Positions 24,569-33,038 of a stretch of 64,000 bases of DNA are shown one piece after another. The DNA comes from Deltaproteobacteria bacterium (lineage in GTDB: Bacteria; Desulfobacterota; Desulfobacteria; Desulfobacterales; SpSt-501), in the NCBI GenBank assembly GCA_016219005.1, contig JACRCN010000087.1, positions 33,488-97,487 of the forward strand. Direction: 5' to 3'. How positions within the stretch are numbered: the stretch's first letter is position 1; every line of letters begins with the position of its first letter. The translations under genes and the position numbers were made by a program. Under the pieces are notes generated by a model. It searched no databases. It saw nothing but the letters and a program-made list of their open reading frames with translations, and was not told where the DNA came from.

Positions 24569-25102
24569 TCAACTTACGATTTTCCAGCTGCCATCGGGCT
24601 GACGGCAGGCCGTGCCGTAGGCCTGGTGCTGTTGATTGCCGATGTTCACGGTTTGCTGGTATTCCCGGCAGTACTGGCCGTTGTCGTTCTGGTAGGTTCG
24701 AACCGGTGTTACCGTTCCGCTGTGCCCGCTGTCCGGGTTTTTCCAAGCCACGCTGCTTTTGGAAGGAGCCGTTTCCATGGCCCGGGAGGCCGCCTGCTGC
24801 TGCTGTTGCTTGTCTTTGCCGTCTAAAAAGTCGCCAATGGCTCCACCGGCCAGGCCGCCCGCAAGCGCTCCGCCGATGATGCCCAACGGCCCGCCATGCA
24901 GCGCTGCCCCGATCAGCCCGCCGGCGGTTGCACCCCCCAAGCCGCCGATGATGGCTTTGGTGTTCTGGGACGCCCAGTTCTCAGCACTCGACATGGAACT
25001 GCTGCCTCCCGAACTAGTGGCGCAGCCCGCTGCGGCCAGGGCGACCACCAGGACGGCTGCCCACGATTTGCGGTTTGAAAAAAACAGCTCAACCCTCTTC
25101 AT
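24569..25102 (-). CDS. Glycine-zipper lipoprotein with surface-antigen-like C-terminus
   Basis: Outer-membrane lipoprotein of 177 aa. The signal peptide ends in lipobox LAAAGC (Cys at about residue 26). A glycine-zipper membrane segment (about 50-95) reads IIGGLGGATAGGLIGAALHGG and continues with further GG repeats. A poly-Gln stretch follows (DKQQQQQAAS). The C-terminal domain has SGTVTPVRTYQND and CREYQQTVNIG...ACRQPDGSWKIV, as in the 17-kDa surface-antigen/RT0821-like proteins. The start at MKRVELFF has GGGAGG nine bases upstream. Such proteins are linked to envelope integrity; the exact role here is unknown. First of three small envelope genes on this strand. Confidence 0.85.
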   Translation of the reverse strand: MKRVELFFSNRKSWAAVLVVALAAAGCATSSGGSSSMSSAENWASQNTKAIIGGLGGATAGGLIGAALHGGPLGIIGGALAGGLAGGAIGDFLDGKDKQQQQQAASRAMETAPSKSSVAWKNPDSGHSGTVTPVRTYQNDNGQYCREYQQTVNIGNQQHQAYGTACRQPDGSWKIVS

Positions 25103-25254
25103 GACCGCACCTCCCGTCAGGATGCCATGGTGGGTAAAAAGGCAATGCAAGGTGATGAAACCGGGAAGAAACTAAACCCCGATTGAATGAAAGTCAAGTT
25201 GTGCACGCGCGGCCATGGCCGCCGGGGAAAGGTTTCAGAAGATATTCCTGCACG

Positions 25255-25776
25255 TCACTTTTTGAATATCACGGGCTTCGGCTCATAGTCCCCGGAAGCG
25301 ACCTGCTCCCAGAAGGTCTTTTCATTTTCCATCCATCTTGAGCCGAATCTGCTGTTGAAAAAACTGCCGAGCTTATTGAACATATGCATCAGACTGGATC
25401 GGTGCTCCAGGGATAGGACATCTTCCAGGAACTCGGTGATTTCCGACATTTTTTCCTTCGGAATGTAAGCACGAGCGCCCATCTCAATCGATTTTTTAAG
25501 GTAATCGGCGGACAGGGCATGGGCGGTGAGCATGATGGTCGGAAACCCCAAGTGGACCGCGGCATTAAGGAGATCGAATCCTCGCACACCCATGATGTCA
25601 AGAATAACGGCATCGTATGTCCAGGAGCGGAGCAGGTGAAAACCGGTCTCATAGTCCGTCGCCCGGTCCAGAATCAGCCCGGCGTGTTCCGTCAGAATAT
25701 CCTGCAGGGTATCGAGGACATCGGGTTCGTCGTCTACGGCCAGCAAGCGCTTGCCGCTTAAAATGCTGTCGGTCAT
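25255..25776 (-). CDS. Single-domain response regulator with aromatic C-terminal tail
   Basis: Cytosolic receiver protein of 173 aa. RLLAVDDEPDVLDTLQDIL gives the acidic pocket, VILDIMGV gives phospho-acceptor Asp60, and AYIPKEK gives the switch lysine. There is no DNA-binding or enzymatic output domain. The last 50 residues contain KLGSFFNSRFGSRW followed by FW, which is also found in the paralogue at 33120-33677. The start at MTDSILSG has AAAGGAG ten bases upstream. It is the last gene of the liv/acyl-CoA-ligase operon, 41 bases after the ligase stop. No kinase is adjacent; the kinases at 33746-36615 are the nearest candidates. Confidence 0.88.
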   Translation of the reverse strand: MTDSILSGKRLLAVDDEPDVLDTLQDILTEHAGLILDRATDYETGFHLLRSWTYDAVILDIMGVRGFDLLNAAVHLGFPTIMLTAHALSADYLKKSIEMGARAYIPKEKMSEITEFLEDVLSLEHRSSLMHMFNKLGSFFNSRFGSRWMENEKTFWEQVASGDYEPKPVIFKK

Positions 25777-25817
25777 TTTATATGCTCCTTTGCCGTTTTC
25801 CGTAATTGGCGCAAGGC

Positions 25818-27509
25818 TCAATTTTTGGCTTCTTCATGACGCGCCCCCTTTTCCCCCTTCGAAATCCGCCTGCGTTCATCGTCACGGATCTCGCGCCGGA
25901 GCAGTTTGCCGACTTTTGATTTCGGAAGCATGTCCCTGAATTCGATGTAAGCCGGAACCTTATAGGGCGCCAGACGGTCCCGACACCACTTGATCAATTC
26001 GGTACCGCCCACACCGCGAGCATCCTCCTTCAAGACGACTATGGCTTTGATCCGCTCCCCCACCTTGGGATCCGGAACACCCACCACGCACGCACCGATC
26101 ACCGTTGGGTTGTCCTGGAGGGTGGCCTCCACTTCGGAGGCAGACACGCGGTACCCTTTGTGCTTGATGATGTCGGCGGACCTTTCGACATAAATCAGCT
26201 CACCCGTCGGTTTTGCACTGACGAAGTCCCCCATGCGGCACCACGTTTTTCCGTTGAGCTCGATAAATGCCTTGCGGGTTTCCTCGGGCTTTTGATAGTA
26301 CTCTTTTATCGTGAAAGGGGAAGTGACCAGAAGCTCTCCGCTCTGGTCCCCGACCACCGGTTCGAGGGTCTCTGGCTCCACAATCAGGCATTCCCGGCTT
26401 TTCAAGGGAAAGCCTATGGCCCTTGGACTGGGCTCTACGCCGATCTTGCTGTAGGCCACATGCCCCACTTCAGTGGAGCCGTAAACCTGGTAGATGGGGA
26501 TGCCGCAGCGCTCCCGCCACCGTTTCTTTACTTCCTCGGGGAGAACATCTCCACCACAGAAACAAAATTTCAGCGAACTCAGATCGTAGCGCTCGAGCCG
26601 GTCGTGTTCGAGTATCATCCGGTAAAGCGTCGGAACGCCAAGCATCCACCGAACACGGTTTCGTGCGATCGTCGCCAGAATTGCGTCTACCTGGGGGACC
26701 GGCATCAGCATAACGGTGTTGCCCTTGTTCAAGCCGACGGCCATGAACAGGCCCAACGCCATGATATGAAACAGCGGATTGATGGCAATATAGGTGTCTG
26801 CGCCTTCCATGAGATGATCGCCGCCCACGTCTTCGGTGACGTCGTTCACGTAGGAGGTCATGCCGATGTGCGTGCCCTGCACGCCCTTGGGGAACCCGGT
26901 GGTGCCGCCGGTGTAGAGAATGTAGGACAAATCCTTCCACGGATCAATCGCCGTCTTTCCCGCCAAGGGCGGGTGAGCCAACATCGATCGGAAGGAAATG
27001 ACCCGGTCGTTCTTTTCGATCTTTCCGGAAGGGATCTTGTCGAAAAGCACGCCCAGATATTTTTTCCAAGGAGGGAGAAGATCCGCCATGTTTGTCACAA
27101 TCACCCGTTTAAGGCCGGTTTTGGCGGATGCTTCTTTGACGTAGCAATAATTGGTGTCCATGCAGATGGCTGTTTCGACACCGGAGTTCTCGACCATATA
27201 GGCGATTTCGTGGGAGGTATATATCGGAGATACCGGCACGACCACGGCGCCGACCTTCTGGATGCCCAAAAAAGCGATGACCCACTGGATGGAGTTGGCG
27301 ATGTAAATCATCACCCGATCGCCCTTGCCGACGCCCAAGCCGGCCAAGGCACCGGCAAAACGCTCGCTCAATTCCTTCAGGCGGCGATATGAGAAGCGTT
27401 CCCCGAGATAGAAAATGGCGGTTTGGTCCGGATACCGCTCGCTCATCCTGTCGAACCGTGTGAACGTCAGTTCACTTTCGAGTGCATCGCCGTGGGCAGG
27501 CATCTCCAA
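25818..27509 (-). CDS. Acyl-CoA ligase (AMP-forming), FadD/aryl-CoA ligase type
   Basis: Activates a carboxylic acid to its CoA thioester via an acyl-adenylate. The 563-aa chain has P-loop YILYTGGTTGFPKGV (about residue 190), the A5-type motif YQVYGSTEVGH, A8 GELIYVERSADIIKHKGYRVSASEVE and the C-terminal catalytic lysine in LPKSKVGKLLRREI. It is of fatty/aromatic-acid length. The start is TTG with AAGGAG five bases upstream; an ATG two codons later is an alternative. It follows livF by 51 bases in the same operon, so the acid imported by the Liv system is probably its substrate. Medium-chain, branched or aromatic acids are all possible. Confidence 0.9.
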   Translation of the reverse strand: MEMPAHGDALESELTFTRFDRMSERYPDQTAIFYLGERFSYRRLKELSERFAGALAGLGVGKGDRVMIYIANSIQWVIAFLGIQKVGAVVVPVSPIYTSHEIAYMVENSGVETAICMDTNYCYVKEASAKTGLKRVIVTNMADLLPPWKKYLGVLFDKIPSGKIEKNDRVISFRSMLAHPPLAGKTAIDPWKDLSYILYTGGTTGFPKGVQGTHIGMTSYVNDVTEDVGGDHLMEGADTYIAINPLFHIMALGLFMAVGLNKGNTVMLMPVPQVDAILATIARNRVRWMLGVPTLYRMILEHDRLERYDLSSLKFCFCGGDVLPEEVKKRWRERCGIPIYQVYGSTEVGHVAYSKIGVEPSPRAIGFPLKSRECLIVEPETLEPVVGDQSGELLVTSPFTIKEYYQKPEETRKAFIELNGKTWCRMGDFVSAKPTGELIYVERSADIIKHKGYRVSASEVEATLQDNPTVIGACVVGVPDPKVGERIKAIVVLKEDARGVGGTELIKWCRDRLAPYKVPAYIEFRDMLPKSKVGKLLRREIRDDERRRISKGEKGARHEEAKN

Positions 27510-27560
27510 TCGGACTCCTTCTATCGGGTTCTGATCTCTGAAAAAAAAGAACGCTCTCGA

Positions 27561-28307
27561 TTAAATCCCGAAATAGGCTGAACGCACATCCGGGTTGTTC
27601 ATCAGCTCTTCCCGTGTGCCCTCCAGAACGGCTGAGCCGTTTTCCAGAATGAAGGCGTAGTTTATGATAGGAATGACCGGCCGCGCGTACTGTTCGGTAA
27701 TGATGATGGAGATTTTTCGCTCATCCCGGATTTCCCGCGTGGCATGCATCAGCATGGCCTGCATCAATGGGCTAAGGCCCAGCAAAGGCTCATCAAGGAG
27801 AAGTATTTTCGGCTGCGCCATAAGCGCCCGGCCAATGGCCAGCATCTGCTGCTCGCCGCCGCTCAAAAAGCCGCCCAGCCGGCTTTTGAGCTTTGTGAGG
27901 GCTGGAAAAACCTTGAATACATATTCCAGGGTTTCCTGCGCCTGGGCGGCCGTTGCCAGGTAACCCCCAATTTTCAGGTTTTCCAGGACGCTGCATTCCT
28001 TGAAGATACGGCGGCGCTCCGGACAAAGGACTATTCCAAGCCGTGCCCGGCGGCTGGATTTCGAGGCCATGATCTCCTGGTCCCGGTATCGGATGCTGCC
28101 GGTGAGGGTGATGCGCTCCCCTCCGGCCATTTCTTCCTTTTTGCGGATATCGAGCATGATGCCGGACAGCGCATACATAAGCGTGGACTTGCCGGCGCTG
28201 TTAGCACCAAACACCCCGACAATCTGGTTTTCACCGCATCGGATGCTCACATTGTTGAGGGCCAGCATGTTTTCGTAAAACACCATGAGACCGGTCGCCT
28301 CAAGCAT
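27561..28307 (-). CDS. livF: Branched-chain-type ABC importer ATPase LivF
   Basis: ATP-binding subunit of 248 aa. Walker A is GANSAGKST (with Ser in place of the usual Gly-Ala at that spot), signature is FLSGGEQQMLAIGRAL, Walker B is ILLLDEPLLGLSP, and the H-loop position is occupied by threonine-glutamate in IIITEQYARP, with no histidine visible. LivF proteins typically lack that histidine (…EQN), so this fits the subfamily. Compared with E. coli LivF there is an insertion of about ten residues after the Walker A helix (IRKKEEMAGGERITL). Its ATG overlaps the livG stop by 8 bases. It pairs with LivG to energise the LivHM channel. Confidence 0.9.
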   Translation of the reverse strand: MLEATGLMVFYENMLALNNVSIRCGENQIVGVFGANSAGKSTLMYALSGIMLDIRKKEEMAGGERITLTGSIRYRDQEIMASKSSRRARLGIVLCPERRRIFKECSVLENLKIGGYLATAAQAQETLEYVFKVFPALTKLKSRLGGFLSGGEQQMLAIGRALMAQPKILLLDEPLLGLSPLMQAMLMHATREIRDERKISIIITEQYARPVIPIINYAFILENGSAVLEGTREELMNNPDVRSAYFGI

Positions 28308-29088
28308 GGCGCATCACCTCCTCGACCTTCTCCGAGCCGAAATAGGCTTCTCGGACCCGAGGGTCGGCCATCACCTCCGCGGCGGATCCCTCGACCAGTT
28401 TCTCACCAAAATTCAGCACCAGAACCCGGTCGGCAACCTTGAAAAGCTCCCGAAGGCGGTGTTCAATCATGATCAACGTGATGCCGCTCATCTGGAGCCG
28501 TTCGATCAAGGGCACCATGCTTGCGATTTCGCTCATGCTCAAGCCGGAGAAAACCTCATCGCAGATGATCAGCTCGGGTTTGAGCGCCAGGCAGCGGGCC
28601 AACTCCAGTCGCTTGAGATAGCCGGTCGGAAGGGTCGACGTCACCTTGAAGGGCACGTAGGAGTCCCGCTCGAAACCGATTTCCTCCAGGATATCGATGC
28701 CGACGGTGTTCCGGTCGCCGCGCCGGCCGCCGCCGCGCCAGCCGCCGGTGCGCCTGGCCCGGGGGGAAAAGAGCGGGATCACCAGATTCTTGTAGGCGGG
28801 CAAGCTGAAATAGGGGCGCATGATCTGGAAAGTCCGCGTCAGTCCCATATCGGCAATTTTGTGGGGAGGTTTTCCGGTGATGTTCTTGCCCCGGAACAGG
28901 ATGCGGCCGGAAGAAGGCTTAACAAAACCAGTGATGCAGTTGACGGTGGTTGTTTTTCCGGACCCGTTTGGACCGATGATGCCCAGAATTTCCCCCTCGC
29001 CGACCTCAAAACTTACCCGGTTGAGCGCGATGATGCCGCCGAAGGTTTTGGTTATCTCCTGGATTTGCAGGATCGGCCCCTCCTTCAT
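28300..29088 (-). CDS. livG: Branched-chain-type ABC importer ATPase LivG
   Basis: ATP-binding subunit of 262 aa. Walker A is GPNGSGKTT; the region normally holding LSGGQ reads LPTGYLKRLELARCLA, an altered signature; Walker B is ELIICDEVFSGLS, with Val where Pro is usual; the H-loop is MIEHRLREL. A Gly/Arg-rich stretch (ARRTGGWRGGGRRGDR) replaces the usual linker near residue 125. The start at MKEGPIL is chosen because it overlaps the livM stop (ATGA) and has the correct family start; 99 further residues in the track are a shadow of livM. The altered signature motif is unusual but compatible with an active heterodimer in which LivF supplies the good one. Confidence 0.88.
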   Translation of the reverse strand: MKEGPILQIQEITKTFGGIIALNRVSFEVGEGEILGIIGPNGSGKTTTVNCITGFVKPSSGRILFRGKNITGKPPHKIADMGLTRTFQIMRPYFSLPAYKNLVIPLFSPRARRTGGWRGGGRRGDRNTVGIDILEEIGFERDSYVPFKVTSTLPTGYLKRLELARCLALKPELIICDEVFSGLSMSEIASMVPLIERLQMSGITLIMIEHRLRELFKVADRVLVLNFGEKLVEGSAAEVMADPRVREAYFGSEKVEEVMRHA

Positions 29089-30104
29089 ATCTTTTTCCAC
29101 CTTTCGATCTGGTGATATTTCCGTTGGCCATACACCATCAGCCCCTCGCTGCGAAAGACAACGAAGGCCAGCAGGATGAGGGAATAAAAGACGATTCGAA
29201 GCGTGCCGAAATCCCGTAGCAACTCCGACACGGGGACCAGAATGAGGCAGCCGATCACCGGGCCCACCAGGGTCCCGCTGCCGCCGATGACGGTCGCGGC
29301 AATGGGCAGCACTGAAAAGTCGAGGGCAAATGTGGAGATCCCTGCCCACATGTAAATGTGCACCAGGCTGGCTCCGGCAAAACAACCGATGGCCGAAGCG
29401 ATGAACACGGCGAGCGCCTTGTAGGAGGTGATGTTCATTCCAGAGGCCCGCACCGCCTGATCGTTGTCCTTCACGGCGCGCAGCACCAACCCGAGGTCGG
29501 TATTGACCAGTCTGCGCATGCCGAAAAGGAACAGCAACAGCATGCCAATGATGAAATATTGCTCCATCCAGGCGCTCGGTAAGCTATCGATGCCCATGAT
29601 CCCGTCGGTTCCGCCCAGGATATCAAGCGCCTCAATGGCCCGGGCCATGAACAGAGGATACATCAACGTGACAATGGCAAAGTACACGCCACGCAGAGGC
29701 AGGCACGGCAACAGCAGCAGGGTGCAAACGATGCCGCCGATAAGTGTGGCGACGGCTATTGAAAGCAGAGCGGCAAAGCCAAATACGCTGTTTAGGACGG
29801 CCGACAAGTACCCGCCGACCCCCACAAAGAAAGCTCCGCCGAGTGAGACCAAGCCCACCTGGTGCGCCAAGAAGTCGAAACTCAGCGCCAGAAGGGCGTA
29901 TATGCATACGATCGAAATCACCCGCTGCCAGTACATGTCCGGAATCATCAGTGGCGCAACCAGCAGGCCAACGATGATGACGAACCGCGGCATGATCAGG
30001 TACACAAGTTCTCTCCAGGACATCAACGCGTAAATCCCTTCCGTCCTGACTTTGATGCCCCGATCGATCCTTTCTTTGCGACGCTGGTGCGTTCCCGTGG
30101 TCAA
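29085..30104 (-). CDS. livM: Branched-chain-type ABC importer permease LivM
   Basis: Inner-membrane permease of 339 aa with about nine hydrophobic segments. LivM signatures are LLALSFDFLAHQVGLVSLGG, RGVYFAIVTL, GGTDGIMGI, LVLRAVKDNDQAVRASGMN and TVIGGSGTLVGPVIG. I place the start at a TTG that overlaps the livH stop (TTGA) with GGAGGA seven bases upstream. An internal ATG (MSWREL, start 30023) has a poorer site and would drop 27 hydrophilic residues. The track start is 57 codons further up inside livH. Pairs with LivH to form the channel. Confidence 0.88.
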   Translation of the reverse strand: MTTGTHQRRKERIDRGIKVRTEGIYALMSWRELVYLIMPRFVIIVGLLVAPLMIPDMYWQRVISIVCIYALLALSFDFLAHQVGLVSLGGAFFVGVGGYLSAVLNSVFGFAALLSIAVATLIGGIVCTLLLLPCLPLRGVYFAIVTLMYPLFMARAIEALDILGGTDGIMGIDSLPSAWMEQYFIIGMLLLFLFGMRRLVNTDLGLVLRAVKDNDQAVRASGMNITSYKALAVFIASAIGCFAGASLVHIYMWAGISTFALDFSVLPIAATVIGGSGTLVGPVIGCLILVPVSELLRDFGTLRIVFYSLILLAFVVFRSEGLMVYGQRKYHQIERWKKI

Positions 30105-30967
30105 ACGCGCTCCTCCAGTTCCTTCTGCTGGCCGAAAATGCCGGACGGCTTGAAGATGAGTGTCAGAATGATGGCCAGCAGGGCAACGACCATCTGATAA
30201 TGCGACCCCAGATAGACGGCTGTCAGTATCTGTGCAAAACCGATGATAAAAGCAGCCAGAACCGCGCCGGCCCAACTGCCAAGCCCGCCGACGATGCAGA
30301 CGGCGATGGCCAAAATCAGCACATTGTAGCCGGATTCCACCACAATGTTCCCCAGCGGCAGAAGCAACATGGCGCTGAGAGCCGCCAGCGAAGACCCGAG
30401 ACCCATGGCCACAACCGCCATGACATCCGAATCAATCCCCAGCATGAGCGCCGCCCGCTCGTCCTGAGCCATACCCCTCAAAGCCAGGCCGATGCGGGTT
30501 TTGTGTGTAAACAGCCACAAGAAAGCCACCAGAGCCGCCCCGACGCCTACCGTCAGAAGCCGTTGGTAGTCGACCGAGATTCCGCCGATGGCCGCACTGC
30601 CCTCGATGAACGGCGGCAGGGTGTAAGTCATGCCTTTGAATCCGCCCCATCTCAGTCCCTCAAGAATGGCCAGTGCAATTGCATAGGTGGCGATGATTTC
30701 CGAAATCTCCATGCCCCTGATACGTATCAGAAAAAACTGGTAGATGACGGAACCGACAATGGCCGTGACGGCAATGGCCAAAAGGATGCTGAGCAGGTAG
30801 TTGATCCCCAGTATGTTCAGGGCGCTCCAGGCAACGAACCCGCTGAGCACGTACAGTGCGCCGTGGGCAAAATTGGGCAGGCGGCTGATGCCGTACACCA
30901 AGGCGAAACCCAGTGCATAAAGGGCCAGCGCCACACTGTTGATCGTACCGTAGATGATTATATCCAT
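30101..30967 (-). CDS. livH: Branched-chain-type ABC importer permease LivH
   Basis: Inner-membrane permease of 288 aa, eight or so membrane segments. Family features are NSVALALYALGFALVYGIS, LPNFAHGALYVLSGF, RGMAQDERAALMLGID (the cytoplasmic coupling loop) and GLGSWAGAVLAAFIIG. It lies 102 bases after livK and overlaps livM at its stop. The ribosome site is modest (CCGGA immediately before the ATG). Liv-type systems carry branched amino acids, but close relatives in anaerobes import aromatic and other carboxylic acids; the operon's CoA ligase favours the latter. Confidence 0.92.
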   Translation of the reverse strand: MDIIIYGTINSVALALYALGFALVYGISRLPNFAHGALYVLSGFVAWSALNILGINYLLSILLAIAVTAIVGSVIYQFFLIRIRGMEISEIIATYAIALAILEGLRWGGFKGMTYTLPPFIEGSAAIGGISVDYQRLLTVGVGAALVAFLWLFTHKTRIGLALRGMAQDERAALMLGIDSDVMAVVAMGLGSSLAALSAMLLLPLGNIVVESGYNVLILAIAVCIVGGLGSWAGAVLAAFIIGFAQILTAVYLGSHYQMVVALLAIILTLIFKPSGIFGQQKELEERV

Positions 30968-31069
30968 TCCGGTTAATCCGTTCAGCGATTGACGCTGATC
31001 CCGGGACCAGCGGGTGGGAAGTTTTTCTCCTGAGTTCGCGATCGCGGAGGCCGGGTGTGGCCCCTGCGT

Positions 31070-32341
31070 TTATTTTTTCATCCAGGGCGGCAGCAGAATT
31101 TCTCCCATGGCAATACTCTTGGGGTATACCACGATCCGTTTGCCGTCCTGCCATTGCAGGATGCTGCCGACAGCACCCTCTTTGGGATCGGTTGAAGGAA
31201 TGATCTGGTGGCTCTTGGGATCGAACCTGACTCTGCCGTATACTCCCACGATATCGGTTTTTTCTAGGGCATCCACAATCTTGCTGGAGTCGAGACTTCC
31301 GGCGCGCAGGATGGCGTCCTTCAAAACATAAACGGCCATATAGCTGCTGGATGTTCCCAGGCCTTCCGGTTCGACCCCCCACCGCTTGGTGTAGGCGTTG
31401 TAGAACTTCATCGTCCATGGAGTGGCGTTGGAAGGGGCATTGCCGGCATTGACCACGTTGCAGAGAGTGAATTCACCCTTGCCGTTGGTTGCTTTCCAGA
31501 AGCCGGGCTGCTCGGCGGCAGCAAGGGTGGAGCCAAAAGGAAGCGCTGGTATTTTCATGTCGTGCCACTGCTTGAGAAGTATGGCGCTTTCGGGCATGTC
31601 CATCCAGATGTTGATTATTTCCGCTTTTGTATCTTTGGCCTTCAGCAGCCCCATTGAAAAATCGGTTGCGCCGGTGGGGTAAATTTCCAGGCCGGTAACA
31701 TTCCATCCCTTTTTGGTAGCGATATCTTTGACGAGTTCGGCCGCGCCGCGGGCGTGGCTGACGTCCTGGGCGACAATGAATAGATTCTTAAACCCGTGCT
31801 TTTCTTTCAGTTCGGTAAAATTGGCGAAAATTTCACCGACCAGGTTCTTGGCTTCACCGTGGATACGGAAGCAGTACTTGAATTTGTCATACTGTTCGGC
31901 CACCAGGTCGGTGTATTTCGGGGTCAGCGCTCCGGTGGTCAGGATGGATACTTTTTTATATTTTGAAAGCAGCGGCATGGCCGCCAGAGCCGCTTCGGAG
32001 CGGACCGGCCCGCCAATAATGAAATCCGCTTTTTTATCCAGGATCAGCTTTTCCATGGCAAGCAGCGCTTCGCTCACCGGCACCCCGGGCTCGAGATCCC
32101 GGGTGTCGATGACTTCTATTTTGAACGGCCGCTTTTCTCCGCCGATCGCCACACCGCCATCGGCATTGATTTCTTCAACCGCGAGGGTAATGCCTCGCTC
32201 GGCGTCCCAGCCGTATAGGAAGGCCATCGAAAGCGGGCATCCAATGACGATCGGTTTTGCGGCTCGAGCGGCTGGTACAAACAGGAGCGACAATCCAATC
32301 AAGAAGAGAAATGTTGAGATCGCACGATGCCGGAGACTCAT
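31070..32341 (-). CDS. livK: Liv-type ABC substrate-binding protein
   Basis: Periplasmic binding protein of 423 aa (peripla_BP_6 type). A Sec signal peptide ends at PAARA (residues 1-27), and the mature chain starts AKPIVIGCPLSMAFLYGWDAERGITLAVEEINADGG. Two Rossmann-like lobes follow, with DFIIGGPVRSEAALAA and FIVAQDVSHARGAAELV. The start at MSLRHRA has AAGGAGGTG seven bases upstream; the 51 extra residues in the track lie in the leader. It is longer than LivJ/LivK of E. coli (about 367), as is common for binding proteins of aromatic or larger acids. First gene of the operon livK-H-M-G-F-ligase-RR. Ligand unknown. Confidence 0.9.
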   Translation of the reverse strand: MSLRHRAISTFLFLIGLSLLFVPAARAAKPIVIGCPLSMAFLYGWDAERGITLAVEEINADGGVAIGGEKRPFKIEVIDTRDLEPGVPVSEALLAMEKLILDKKADFIIGGPVRSEAALAAMPLLSKYKKVSILTTGALTPKYTDLVAEQYDKFKYCFRIHGEAKNLVGEIFANFTELKEKHGFKNLFIVAQDVSHARGAAELVKDIATKKGWNVTGLEIYPTGATDFSMGLLKAKDTKAEIINIWMDMPESAILLKQWHDMKIPALPFGSTLAAAEQPGFWKATNGKGEFTLCNVVNAGNAPSNATPWTMKFYNAYTKRWGVEPEGLGTSSSYMAVYVLKDAILRAGSLDSSKIVDALEKTDIVGVYGRVRFDPKSHQIIPSTDPKEGAVGSILQWQDGKRIVVYPKSIAMGEILLPPWMKK

Positions 32342-32509
32342 ACTGCACCTCCTTTTCCATTGGAACAACTGGGGTTGGCTATCCGGACATGCACCCGTTC
32401 TCACCGGATTTAAATGCAAAATGGCGGTTATTGGAACAAGAAATTCAATCGAGTTTTTTTGTGGTGTTTTCAGCAATTGCATCGCATGGAACAAAATGAA
32501 TGGTGTTTT

Positions 32510-32538
32510 TTATTATTATATGTTTTCAGATATGTCAA
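32510..32538 (-). promoter_or_regulatory. Candidate promoter for liv operon
   Basis: On the minus strand a perfect TTGACA lies before an AT-rich block (TATAATAATAA). At 17-base spacing the -10 is TAATAA; the better-looking TATAAT is too close (12 bases). The leader would be about 165 bases. The surrounding 100 bases are AT-rich compared with the flanks. Confidence 0.4.
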
Positions 32539-32615
32539 TCGGATTGCTGCGGGCCCAGCGTTCTGATAAACAGGTTATGCTGTTTTTTGAACCCACGTTA
32601 CAGCGGAGGAGCGTG

Positions 32616-33038
32616 ATGGATCAGAAGGTCAGGGAAGCGATCGTGAACGCCGCGCACCAGGAGCCATTTGCAAGACTCCTCGGCATCGAACTGCTCGAGT
32701 TGGAGGCCGGCTATTCCCGGGTGGGCATGGTCTACGACCCCTCGCGCCAGGACAACATCTATGCCCGGGCGCACGGCGGGGTCCTGTTCGGGTTGATCGA
32801 CGAAGCGTTTGAGACCGCGGGGCAGACGGACGGTTCGGTGGCGGTCGCGCTGAATGTCAACGTGACGTATATCGCCAGCCCCGAGCCCGGTGACCGCCTG
32901 CACGCCGAAGCCCGGCGCGTTGCCCAGACCAAAAGGACCGCGAACTACGACATCAAAGTCACCGACTCAGGCGGCCGCCTCATCGCCGTCTGTCAAGCGC
33001 TTGCCTACCGCACGGGCAAACCGATCCCTTTTCTTTGA
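32616..33038 (+). CDS. PaaI-type hotdog thioesterase
   Basis: Acyl-CoA thioesterase of 140 aa. The hotdog core has FARLLGIELLELEAGYSRV, then NIYARAHGGVLFGLIDEAFETAG, which contains the HGG motif and an acidic residue in the following helix as in PaaI. VNVTYIASPEPGDRLHAEA forms the central strands. GGAGGA six bases before MDQKVRE fixes the start; the track's 301 extra residues are antisense to livK. It is divergent from the liv operon and probably recycles CoA from thioesters made by the ligase there. Its stop codon lies inside a perfect inverted repeat. Confidence 0.88.
   Translation: MDQKVREAIVNAAHQEPFARLLGIELLELEAGYSRVGMVYDPSRQDNIYARAHGGVLFGLIDEAFETAGQTDGSVAVALNVNVTYIASPEPGDRLHAEARRVAQTKRTANYDIKVTDSGGRLIAVCQALAYRTGKPIPFL

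Noticed and set aside
31713-32615. N-terminal 301 residues of the 441-aa ORF that ends in the thioesterase
   Set aside because: They are antisense to livK and its leader; the thioesterase has its own ATG and GGAGGA site at 32616.
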